A stretch of DNA of 64,000 nt from Robiginitalea aestuariiviva. GTDB lineage: Bacteria > Bacteroidota > Bacteroidia > Flavobacteriales > Flavobacteriaceae. This document shows positions 54,463 through 62,036 of this stretch, piece by piece. Every line of letters starts with the position of its first letter. Within the stretch, counting starts at the first letter, position 1. The stretch covers positions 1,088,696 to 1,152,695 of the forward strand of contig NZ_JARPUQ010000001.1 of the NCBI RefSeq assembly GCF_029537735.1. The letters are read 5' to 3'. Made by a program: the position numbers and the translations under genes. The notes beneath the pieces were generated by a model, which was not told the DNA's origin, ran no database searches, and saw only the letters and a list, made by a program, of their open reading frames with translations.

Positions 54463-55841
54463 GCAAATGGCCCCGGCTGGGGCAATGGGCCCTGTTCGGG
54501 GCGTTTCTGACCCTGACGGGTTGTACTTCCCCTGAACCGGATTCTGAATCCGATGTGGGTTGCGAAATCCCGGAAATGGAAGGGGTTGGCTTCCAGGTGC
54601 TGGAGGCCTATGGCGGGGATGCCGTGGTGGAAATTACGGATCCTATTTATGTGGAGGGCTACGTGATATCTTCGGACCGGGAAGGGAATATTTTTGGGAG
54701 GCTTTATGTGCAGGACCAGTTGGAAAACCCCGCCTATGGGGTGGAGTTAAAAACGGATCTCCTGGACCTGCAAGCCCTCTTCCCCCCTGGTGCGCGGGTG
54801 CGCATAAACCTTCAGGGCTTATTCCTTGGCCGGCAGGGGGGCGGTATGGCCCTGGGCAGTCGGAGGGATATCTTTGGCAACCCGGTATTGGACCGTATCC
54901 CTGCCCTGGCTACCCTGGATTACCTCACCCTGGCCTGTACCCCTGGCGGCACCCCAATACCTCGTGAGGTCTCCCTGGATTCCCTGAATCCTTCCTATTT
55001 GCATACCCTGGTACGCATTCCCGAGTTGGAGGTGGAAGCCGGGGCTCAGGGACAACCTTTTGCCGAGGCCGGGTCCCAGACCCGCATCCCCCTGGTTTCG
55101 TGTTCCGGACACCAGCTGGAGCTGGACAATAGCGGGTACTCGGATTTCCAGGCACTGCCCCTTCCGGCGGGTAGCGGCGCGGTTACGGGGATTTTGGTGG
55201 GCTCCAGCGGGAATTTCCGGTTGCTCCTGCGCACCGCAGCCGACCTGGATTTTGAACCCCTTTCCTGCCTGGATCGCTACCCCTTGCAGACCACGGATCA
55301 GGTAATCATTTCAGAAATTGCGGACCCGGACAATGAAGCTGGGGCCCGGTTTATTGAATTGTATAATGCCGGCGCAGAATCCATAGCCCTGCGTGGATGG
55401 TCGCTGGTGCGCTATACCAATGACAATACCTCGCCCGGCCTGCAGGAGGACCTTACAGGCCTTGAAATTGGCCCCGGGCAGGTCCTGGTCTTTACCGCCT
55501 CCGAGGCGATTTATAAACAGGTTTATGGCCGGGATCCGGACCGCGTATTCAGGCCCAACGGCCCTGCCGATTCCAATGGGGACGATAATATTCTGCTGCT
55601 GGACCCTTTTGGCACCATAATCGATGCCTTTGGGGTGCCCGGGGAAGACGGTAGCGGTACGGCACACGAATTTGAGGATGGCCGGGCCCTGCGCTTGCCG
55701 CGGGTATTTCAGGCCTCTGCGGCATTCCAGCCTGCCCAATGGATGCTGTGGAATGACACCGGGGCGGCCGGCACCCAATTGCAGCCCCGTCAGGCCCCTG
55801 CGGATTTCACTCCCGGCCTGCACCCGGACCCCTCCCAATAG
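54450..55841 (+). CDS. DUF5689 and lamin-tail domain lipoprotein
   Basis: 463 residues, starting inside the receptor gene (13 nt overlap). The lipobox LTLTGC lipidates C25. An N-terminal DUF5689 (about 55-270; DPIYVEGYVISSDREGNIFGRLYVQD) precedes a lamin-tail domain (about 285-400; VIISEIADPDNEAGARFIELYNAGAESIALRGWSLV). Both are common in Bacteroidetes surface proteins attached to extracellular nucleases. It is probably a surface lipoprotein working with the receptor, either capturing substrate or scaffolding the nuclease. No catalytic motif is visible. Confidence 0.85.
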   Translation: MEFLGKWPRLGQWALFGAFLTLTGCTSPEPDSESDVGCEIPEMEGVGFQVLEAYGGDAVVEITDPIYVEGYVISSDREGNIFGRLYVQDQLENPAYGVELKTDLLDLQALFPPGARVRINLQGLFLGRQGGGMALGSRRDIFGNPVLDRIPALATLDYLTLACTPGGTPIPREVSLDSLNPSYLHTLVRIPELEVEAGAQGQPFAEAGSQTRIPLVSCSGHQLELDNSGYSDFQALPLPAGSGAVTGILVGSSGNFRLLLRTAADLDFEPLSCLDRYPLQTTDQVIISEIADPDNEAGARFIELYNAGAESIALRGWSLVRYTNDNTSPGLQEDLTGLEIGPGQVLVFTASEAIYKQVYGRDPDRVFRPNGPADSNGDDNILLLDPFGTIIDAFGVPGEDGSGTAHEFEDGRALRLPRVFQASAAFQPAQWMLWNDTGAAGTQLQPRQAPADFTPGLHPDPSQ

Positions 55842-55865
55842 GGTGGGAGGACCCCTTTACCCCCG

Positions 55866-55895
55866 TTGGGCAGACCGAAGATTTCCGTACCTTTA
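55866..55895 (+). promoter_or_regulatory. putative promoter of the ankyrin gene
   Basis: TTG (55866-55868), 19 bp spacer and TACCTTTA (55888-55895). Only 5 nt separate the element from the ATG at 55901, so the message would be nearly leaderless. Confidence 0.4.
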
Positions 55896-55900
55896 CGGGC

Positions 55901-56371
55901 ATGAATGCCAACGCCTTTTTTGACTTGATCCGCGAAGGGAACCTGTTTGGCGTGAAACAGGCGCTTGCGGAAGATCCGAAGCTTATCGGCAGCCGCGACC
56001 CCCGGGGGTCTACCCCCCTGATGCTGGCGGCCTATTACAACCACCACGAACTGGTGGCCTACCTGCTGGAGCAGGGGGCCCCGGTGGATGAGACAGACGC
56101 TTCGGGGAATACCCCGCTTATGGGGGCCTGTTTCAAGGGTTATACGGAAGCGGCCAGGGCCCTGATCGACGCCGGGGCCGATGTGAATGCCGTAAGCCCC
56201 ATGGGGGGCACCTGCCTGATCTTTGCCGTGTCCTTTGGCCGTTCCGAAATTGCCCGGATGCTGATCAACGCCGGGGCCGATACCGCGGCTACCGATGCCC
56301 GGGGCCGTACCGCCATGGACCTGGCCCGGGCACAGAACCTTACGGACCTGATCGCCCTTTTGGAAGCCTGA
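55901..56371 (+). CDS. ankyrin-repeat protein
   Basis: 156 residues, with about four ankyrin repeats (GSTPLMLAAYYNHHELVAYLLEQG, GNTPLMGACFKGYTEAARALIDAG, GGTCLIFAVSFGRSEIARMLINAG, then GRTAMDLARAQ) after a 30-residue N-terminal helix. There is no signal peptide, so it is cytoplasmic. Bacterial ankyrin proteins are protein-protein adaptors; a partner is not evident. The nitrilase-type gene follows after 3 nt, so the pair is probably cotranscribed. Confidence 0.88.
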   Translation: MNANAFFDLIREGNLFGVKQALAEDPKLIGSRDPRGSTPLMLAAYYNHHELVAYLLEQGAPVDETDASGNTPLMGACFKGYTEAARALIDAGADVNAVSPMGGTCLIFAVSFGRSEIARMLINAGADTAATDARGRTAMDLARAQNLTDLIALLEA

Positions 56372-56374
56372 GCC

Positions 56375-57145
56375 ATGACCCTGGACGTTGCCCTGGTACA
56401 GTCGGAATTAAGCTGGGAGGCCCCGGAGGCCAACCGCCGGCATTTCGATGGCTTGCTGCAACCTCTGGGCCAGGGGCCGGACCTGATTGTGCTGCCCGAA
56501 ATGTTCACCAGCGGCTTTACCATGCAACCCGGAAACCTGGATGCCAACGCAGGTCCCCGCACCCTGGATTGGATGGCCGAATGGGCCCGGAAGGCAGACG
56601 CTGCCGTGGCCGGCAGCCTGGTTTGGGCAGAGGGTGGCACCCACACCAACCGGATGGTGTTTATGCTGCCGGATGGCAGCTACCACAGTTACGATAAACG
56701 GCACACCTTTACCCTGGCCGGGGAAGACAAAGCCTATGCCCGGGGCAACCGGCAGGTGCTGGTGCCCTTCAGGGGTTTTGTGTTCCACCTGCAGATCTGC
56801 TACGACCTGCGCTTCCCCGTCTGGAGCCGAAACACCATGGATTACGACGCTTTGCTTTATGTGGCCAACTGGCCCGTACCCCGCATCGGGGCCTGGGATG
56901 CACTGCTCAAAGCCCGCGCCATAGAGAATATGGCCTATGCCCTGGGGGTAAACCGCACGGGCACGGATCCGAAACACCAATACTGTGGGCATTCTGCAGC
57001 TTACGATGCGTTGGGGGGGCAGCTGGCATTTCTGGAGCAGGATTCAGGGGTGCTGCGGGTAGAGCTCTCCAGGGAGCACCTGGACCAGACCCGGTCCCAG
57101 CTTCGGTTTTTGGCAGATCGGGACGCCTTTACTCCTGGATGGTAA
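56375..57145 (+). CDS. nitrilase-superfamily amidohydrolase (omega-amidase-like)
   Basis: 256 residues with the nitrilase triad E42 (VLPEMFTSGF), K108 (YDKRHTF) and C142 (QICYDLRFP). The CYDLRFP motif and length are characteristic of the omega-amidase / YafV branch, which hydrolyses 2-oxoglutaramate or 2-oxosuccinamate formed by transaminases and may join methionine salvage. It is cytoplasmic. The 3' end overlaps that of the convergent Ig-like lipoprotein gene by 17 nt. Confidence 0.9.
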   Translation: MTLDVALVQSELSWEAPEANRRHFDGLLQPLGQGPDLIVLPEMFTSGFTMQPGNLDANAGPRTLDWMAEWARKADAAVAGSLVWAEGGTHTNRMVFMLPDGSYHSYDKRHTFTLAGEDKAYARGNRQVLVPFRGFVFHLQICYDLRFPVWSRNTMDYDALLYVANWPVPRIGAWDALLKARAIENMAYALGVNRTGTDPKHQYCGHSAAYDALGGQLAFLEQDSGVLRVELSREHLDQTRSQLRFLADRDAFTPGW

Positions 57146-58748
57146 ACGTCCTGCGGTCTTCCCAGTTGGCCCGCATCTCAATGGGAGCCGGAAAATACAC
57201 CACCTGTTCCGGTTGCCTTTTTTCCAGAAAACTTCCCGTATCCCAGCGTCCGTTCCCATTGGCATCCAGGATCAGCCGAAAGCGGTAAGTACCCGGTTCC
57301 AGCCAGCGGAAGACCAGTTCCTTCGGGCTGGACAGCTTTTCGGTGCGTACCAACCGGTCCCGGTCGTCCGTGAGCTCGGCCACTACGGGGTAGGTTACGG
57401 CACCTTGCAAGGTCATCCGCAGGGTCCCGTAATCTGCCGGGGAGCCTATGCTCCAACGGTTGCTGAGGCTGTCGTTGGTACCCCCGAAGAAATCCGTGAC
57501 GGCGCCGGGATACAATTCCAGGGAATAAGTGCGATTAGCCTGCTTTTCAAAATCCAGGTATACCCTGCGGCCCAGGCTGTCGGCCCTGAGGGCGAAAGGT
57601 ACGGGCAGGGTATCCTGATCCACCATCCGGAAGCGGGAGGTGTCCACCGCCGCCAGGGGCAGGGTCGATTCCAGGTACACCGAATCGACAGGCACCAGGT
57701 TGCGCCCGGGCACCCAGGAGAGGCGCAGGGTGTCCGGTTGGGAAGAAATGGGCTTGACCGTTACGGTATCGCGGCGGCCTTCCCTCAGGGGGTCCTGCAA
57801 CACAAAGAGCAGGGAATCTGCCTCAAAAGGGGTAATCCAAAGGTTCAGGCTGTCTTTGCCGCGTTCCCGGGCCACATGGGTACGAACGGAGTCCGGCAGG
57901 GGCGTAATACGTTCCAGCAGGGGTGCACGGCCCCCCGTAAATCCAAAGACAATGTGGTTGGACGCCACAAAGGAGGGTTTGCGGATGCCATAGTCCGGAA
58001 TTTCCCGGAAGAGGCGGAGCACATAGGTAGAATCTGTGGGCAGGGTAATGGTGTCCGCCACAAACCCGATCTTGTCCGCATTCGGGGTGAAGGTGTTGTC
58101 TTTACCCTCGTCCTGAATGGCTACCAGGCGGTAGCGGCCTGCCTTCAGATTATTCAGCTGGAAGATGACCGCACTGTCCAGGGTATTGGTCAGGTAATAG
58201 GGCGGCTCCTGGTAGATGGTCGAATCCGTATAGGCACTGTCAATTTCGTAGAGCATCACGCTAATGAAAGGGTCCGGGCTGCGCTTGAAGCCATCTGCCA
58301 CGGCGCCAATCAGGCTCAGGGAATCCAGGTATTCCCCGGTGGAAAATACATAGGTGAGCAGGGGGTAGGGGTTACCTTCGTTATGGTCCACCACGCTCTG
58401 TCCGAAATTAAAGGTGTAGGTGGTGTTTTCCCGCAGCGTATCCTTGATATCGATCTGGATGACCTTGCTGGCCCCGCCCATGGGGGTAATCAGGGGCGGC
58501 GTTTTCATGGGGGGCGAGATGATCAGCTGGTTCTGTACATCCTGCAGGCGCACGTATTCGTCAAAGTAGAGGCGGATGCGGGTGCTCTGAAAACCCGTGG
58601 TACCGTTGGCCGGTTCGGCCCGCAGCAGTACGGGCGGTGTTTCGTCCTTCGGGCCACCGCTGGGAGACCCCCGCCTCCCGCACTGGAACAGGGCTGCCAA
58701 CAGGAAAAAGGCAAAGGCCGCGGCGGTCAATTTTCGGAGCATTTTCAT
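57129..58748 (-). CDS. Ig-like (SbsA-type) domain lipoprotein
   Basis: 539 residues from the ATG at 58748; in-frame ATGs at 58754 and 58742 are equally possible, and a longer frame to 58817 has no lipoprotein signal. The lipobox LLAALFQC lipidates C23, followed by GRRGSPSGGPKDETPP. An N-terminal SbsA Ig-like domain (about 37-130) contains RLYFDEYVRL, with beta-sandwich material after it and a C-terminal EPGTYRFRLILDANGNGRWD segment. This flavobacterial envelope lipoprotein has no assigned role. It lies downstream of comF on the same strand. Confidence 0.82.
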   Translation of the reverse strand: MKMLRKLTAAAFAFFLLAALFQCGRRGSPSGGPKDETPPVLLRAEPANGTTGFQSTRIRLYFDEYVRLQDVQNQLIISPPMKTPPLITPMGGASKVIQIDIKDTLRENTTYTFNFGQSVVDHNEGNPYPLLTYVFSTGEYLDSLSLIGAVADGFKRSPDPFISVMLYEIDSAYTDSTIYQEPPYYLTNTLDSAVIFQLNNLKAGRYRLVAIQDEGKDNTFTPNADKIGFVADTITLPTDSTYVLRLFREIPDYGIRKPSFVASNHIVFGFTGGRAPLLERITPLPDSVRTHVARERGKDSLNLWITPFEADSLLFVLQDPLREGRRDTVTVKPISSQPDTLRLSWVPGRNLVPVDSVYLESTLPLAAVDTSRFRMVDQDTLPVPFALRADSLGRRVYLDFEKQANRTYSLELYPGAVTDFFGGTNDSLSNRWSIGSPADYGTLRMTLQGAVTYPVVAELTDDRDRLVRTEKLSSPKELVFRWLEPGTYRFRLILDANGNGRWDTGSFLEKRQPEQVVYFPAPIEMRANWEDRRTFTIQE

Positions 58749-58800
58749 AGGCATATCTACCGGTCCCACAAAGAAACGACAAATTGCACAGAACGGGAAA

Positions 58801-59520
58801 CTAAGGGACCACCGCAACGGTAGCGATCAGCACCTCTTTGCCGACCACCGCTTCCAGGGCCTGGCAGCAGGCCCGCAGGGTAGCCCCGGTGGTGATTACA
58901 TCGTCTACCAGCAGGATGCGGCACCCCTCAAGGCGTTGCGGGTTTCTGACCCGGAATGTATTGCGGCTCCCTTCCCAGCGCCCGGCCCGGTCCCTGTGGG
59001 TCTGGGTATGGGAAAACCGGCTCCGCACCAACAGTCGCTCCGAGGTTTGGGCCCCCAGTTTTTCGGCCACAACCCGAGCCATGCCCGTACACTGGTTGTA
59101 GCCCCGCTTCAGGCGACGTCTCCAGTGCAGGGGAACGGGAAGGACCCAATCTACATTTCCCGTATCGGGGTCCCTCAGAAGGGTTTCGCCCAGCCAGGCG
59201 CCCAGGGTAACGCCCAGACCCTCCCGACCCTTGTATTTGAGGCCGTGGACCAGGTGCTGCACCAGCCCCCCATTTTCGTAATGGAGCAGGGCCATGGCAT
59301 GAGAAACCTCCTTTTCCCCGTAAAACCGGAGGGTTGCGGCATTTTCAAGCCCAAAGCGGTATTCGGTGATCGGCAATTCATGCCGACAAAATGCACAGAT
59401 ATGGGATTCTCCCCGATATAAGTGGGCATTACATCCAAAACAAAGCTTGGGAAGCAGCAGGGTGTTGAGGTCATTTAGTATTTTTACCACCTTACATGTA
59501 CACTGATCGATTTTTAACAC
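58801..59520 (-). CDS. ComF-family phosphoribosyltransferase-like protein
   Basis: 239 residues. Zinc-ribbon cysteines C27/C30 and C42/C45 (CFGC, CAFC) precede a type I phosphoribosyltransferase domain with the PRPP signature RILLVDDVITTGATL (about 196-210). ComF proteins are required for DNA uptake in naturally competent bacteria. Competence in this organism cannot be inferred from one gene. It overlaps the longer open frame of the downstream Ig-like gene but not its likely start. Confidence 0.92.
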   Translation of the reverse strand: MLKIDQCTCKVVKILNDLNTLLLPKLCFGCNAHLYRGESHICAFCRHELPITEYRFGLENAATLRFYGEKEVSHAMALLHYENGGLVQHLVHGLKYKGREGLGVTLGAWLGETLLRDPDTGNVDWVLPVPLHWRRRLKRGYNQCTGMARVVAEKLGAQTSERLLVRSRFSHTQTHRDRAGRWEGSRNTFRVRNPQRLEGCRILLVDDVITTGATLRACCQALEAVVGKEVLIATVAVVP

Positions 59521-59548
59521 CGTTTATCTGGCTCGCAGGTTATCCGAG

Positions 59549-60445
59549 ATGAATATTCAGGAATCCAAGTTCAATTACAAGATCATCTTTGCCGCGCTAA
59601 TTGCGGTCATTGTAGGCATCCTGATTGCATTCTACTACAGTTATGCACAGTCCCAGACCGAGATTTCCTATCTGGAGGACGAACGGGAACTGCTGATGAA
59701 GGACCTGACCCTTATGCGCACAGAGGTAGACCGCCTCTCTGCCCTGAATGAGGTGAACGAGATTGAACTGGAAGACAGCCGCAGCCGGGTACAGCAACTT
59801 TTGGATTCCGTAGGCCAGCTCAACTACGACATCAACAAGCTGCGCGAATATCGGAAGGAACTCCGCAAGCTGGAATCACGTTTCGACAGCCTGAAATTGC
59901 GCAACAACTACCTGCAGTACAACAACGGCATCCTGGCCAACCGTTACGACGAAGCCCGGCAGTTGCTTGACGAACTCCGCGGCCGCAGCACTTCCCTGGC
60001 AGAAGCCGAGGCCCTGCTGCGCGAAAAGAACCGGGAGCTGAGCATGGAATTGCGGCGCAAGAGCTACCTGAAGCTGGACGGCCCGGAAGGTAGCGGGTTC
60101 CGCCTCCGGAACGAGCGCCCCATACGGACCAACAAGGCCTCTACCATCGAAAAACTCCGCGGCTGCGTCACCGTACTGGGCAACCCCAGTGCCGGCAGCG
60201 AGGAAAAGGTGCTCTACCTCCAATTCCTGGGCCCGAACATGCAGGTTATCGAAGACAATGCCAATGTGGTTTCCGTAAATGGCAATATCTACAGCAAGCG
60301 AACCGAAATGCTATATCTGGGCGAGCAGATGAAAATCTGCGACTTTATTTCCGTGCCTGAAGGATCCCTGCAGCCGGGCATTTACACCCTGAATGTGTTT
60401 GAAGACGAAAAGCTGCTGGCCACTACGGAATTTCAGCTGAAATAA
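59549..60445 (+). CDS. membrane-anchored coiled-coil protein of unknown function
   Basis: 298 residues. One N-terminal membrane helix (about 12-30) is followed by a long coiled coil (about 38-175, rich in Glu/Leu/Arg heptads) and a small beta-rich C-terminal domain (about 200-298; VLYLQFLGPNMQVIE, LQPGIYTLNVFEDEKLLATTEF). The coiled coil probably faces the periplasm. Similar Bacteroidetes proteins are labelled chromosome partitioning ParA, for which there is no support (no Walker motif). glyS follows after 37 nt. Confidence 0.75.
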   Translation: MNIQESKFNYKIIFAALIAVIVGILIAFYYSYAQSQTEISYLEDERELLMKDLTLMRTEVDRLSALNEVNEIELEDSRSRVQQLLDSVGQLNYDINKLREYRKELRKLESRFDSLKLRNNYLQYNNGILANRYDEARQLLDELRGRSTSLAEAEALLREKNRELSMELRRKSYLKLDGPEGSGFRLRNERPIRTNKASTIEKLRGCVTVLGNPSAGSEEKVLYLQFLGPNMQVIEDNANVVSVNGNIYSKRTEMLYLGEQMKICDFISVPEGSLQPGIYTLNVFEDEKLLATTEFQLK

Positions 60446-60470
60446 TCCCTTCCCTTTTACCCTGAATTTC

Positions 60471-60478
60471 TATTTTTG
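60471..60478 (+). promoter_or_regulatory. putative -7 element of glyS (TATTTTTG)
   Basis: A perfect TAnnTTTG match with only 4 nt to the glyS ATG. It implies a leaderless message if genuine. Confidence 0.35.
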
Positions 60479-60482
60479 CCCA

Positions 60483-62036
60483 ATGGCAAATCAAGAAGAC
60501 GATTTCAGGAAAGTAGTCTCCCATGCCAAGGAGTATGGGTACGTAGTGCAGTCCAGCGAGATTTACGACGGGCTGAGTGCCGTTTACGACTACGCGCAGA
60601 ACGGGGCCGAACTCAAGAAGAATATTCGGGAATACTGGTGGCAGGCCATGGTACAACTCCACGAGAATATTGTGGGGATCGATGCGGCCATCTTTATGCA
60701 CCCGACCACCTGGAAGGCATCCGGGCACGTAGATGCCTTCAACGACCCGCTGATTGACAATAAGGATTCCAAAAAGCGCTACCGGGCAGATGTGCTGGTA
60801 GAGGATTATGTGGCCAAGATCGAGGCCAAGATAGAAAAGGAGGTGGCCAAGGCTGCCAAACGTTTCGGCGACGCTTTCGATCAGGAACAATTTGAAAACA
60901 CCAATCCCCGTGTGCTGAGGTACAAGGAGCAAAGCCAGACCATCCTGAAACGCCTGGCGCGTTCCCTGGAACAGGAAGACCTGGCCGATGTGAAGGCCCT
61001 GATCGAGGAACTGGAAATTGCATGCCCGCTTTCGGGTTCCCGTAACTGGACGGACGTAAAGCAATTCAACCTGATGTTTGGCACCAAACTGGGGGCCAGT
61101 GCAGACTCGGCCATGGACCTGTACCTGCGCCCGGAAACCGCCCAGGGAATTTTTGTAAACTTCCTGAATGTCCAGAAAACCGGGCGTATGAAAATCCCGT
61201 TCGGGATCGCACAGATCGGGAAGGCTTTCCGCAACGAGATCGTAGCCCGGCAGTTTATCTTTCGCATGCGTGAATTCGAGCAGATGGAGATGCAGTTCTT
61301 TATCCGCCCCGGGCAGCAGAAGGAGTGGTATGACTACTGGAAGGAGGCGCGTATGAAGTGGCACCTATCCCTGGGAATGGGCCCGGAGAATTACCGTTTC
61401 CACGACCATGAAAAACTGGCCCACTACGCCGATGCGGCCGCCGATATCGAATTTCGTTTCCCCTTTGGCTTTAAGGAATTGGAGGGTATCCACTCCCGTA
61501 CGGATTTTGACCTGGGGAGCCATGAAAAATATTCAGGCAAGAAATTGCAGTATTTCGATCCGGAACTGGAAGAGCATTACGTGCCATACGTAGTGGAAAC
61601 CTCCATTGGCCTGGACCGGATGTTCCTGGCGGTCTTTTCCCACGCCCTGCAGGAAGAGCAGCTGGAAGACGGCAGTTCCCGCACGGTGCTTCGCCTCCCG
61701 GCCGTACTGGCCCCCACCAAGGCGGCTATCCTGCCCCTGATCAAAAGGGACGGCCTGCCGGAACTGGCCCATGAAATCGTAGACCTGCTCAAATGGGATT
61801 TCAACGTGCAATATGACGAAAAGGACGCCGTAGGCCGGCGCTACCGGCGTCAGGATGCTGCGGGTACCCCGTTCTGCATTACGGTGGACCACCAGTCCCT
61901 GGAAGACCGCACCGTTACCCTGCGCTATCGCGATTCCATGGAACAGCAGCGGGTGTCCATCGATGCCCTGGCCGGGCATATCCATCAGGAGGTGGATATG
62001 AAGGTATGGCTCCGCCGGATGGAGCAGCCGGCTTAA
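60483..62036 (+). CDS. glyS: glycyl-tRNA synthetase (single-chain, class II)
   Basis: 517 residues, the alpha2-type GlyRS. Class II motifs are visible: motif 2 around GIAQIGKAFRNEIVARQFIFRMREFEQME, and motif 3 around VETSIGLDRMFLAVFSHA. The anticodon-binding C-terminal domain (about 400-517) begins at VLAPTKAAILPL. The enzyme charges tRNA-Gly. Its stop overlaps that of the convergent TonB receptor in TTAA (62033-62036). Confidence 0.95.
   Translation: MANQEDDFRKVVSHAKEYGYVVQSSEIYDGLSAVYDYAQNGAELKKNIREYWWQAMVQLHENIVGIDAAIFMHPTTWKASGHVDAFNDPLIDNKDSKKRYRADVLVEDYVAKIEAKIEKEVAKAAKRFGDAFDQEQFENTNPRVLRYKEQSQTILKRLARSLEQEDLADVKALIEELEIACPLSGSRNWTDVKQFNLMFGTKLGASADSAMDLYLRPETAQGIFVNFLNVQKTGRMKIPFGIAQIGKAFRNEIVARQFIFRMREFEQMEMQFFIRPGQQKEWYDYWKEARMKWHLSLGMGPENYRFHDHEKLAHYADAAADIEFRFPFGFKELEGIHSRTDFDLGSHEKYSGKKLQYFDPELEEHYVPYVVETSIGLDRMFLAVFSHALQEEQLEDGSSRTVLRLPAVLAPTKAAILPLIKRDGLPELAHEIVDLLKWDFNVQYDEKDAVGRRYRRQDAAGTPFCITVDHQSLEDRTVTLRYRDSMEQQRVSIDALAGHIHQEVDMKVWLRRMEQPA

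Noticed and set aside
57213-58823. 536-codon plus-strand frame opposite the Ig-like lipoprotein
   Set aside because: The minus strand has a lipobox and SbsA-type domain; the plus frame lacks any motif.
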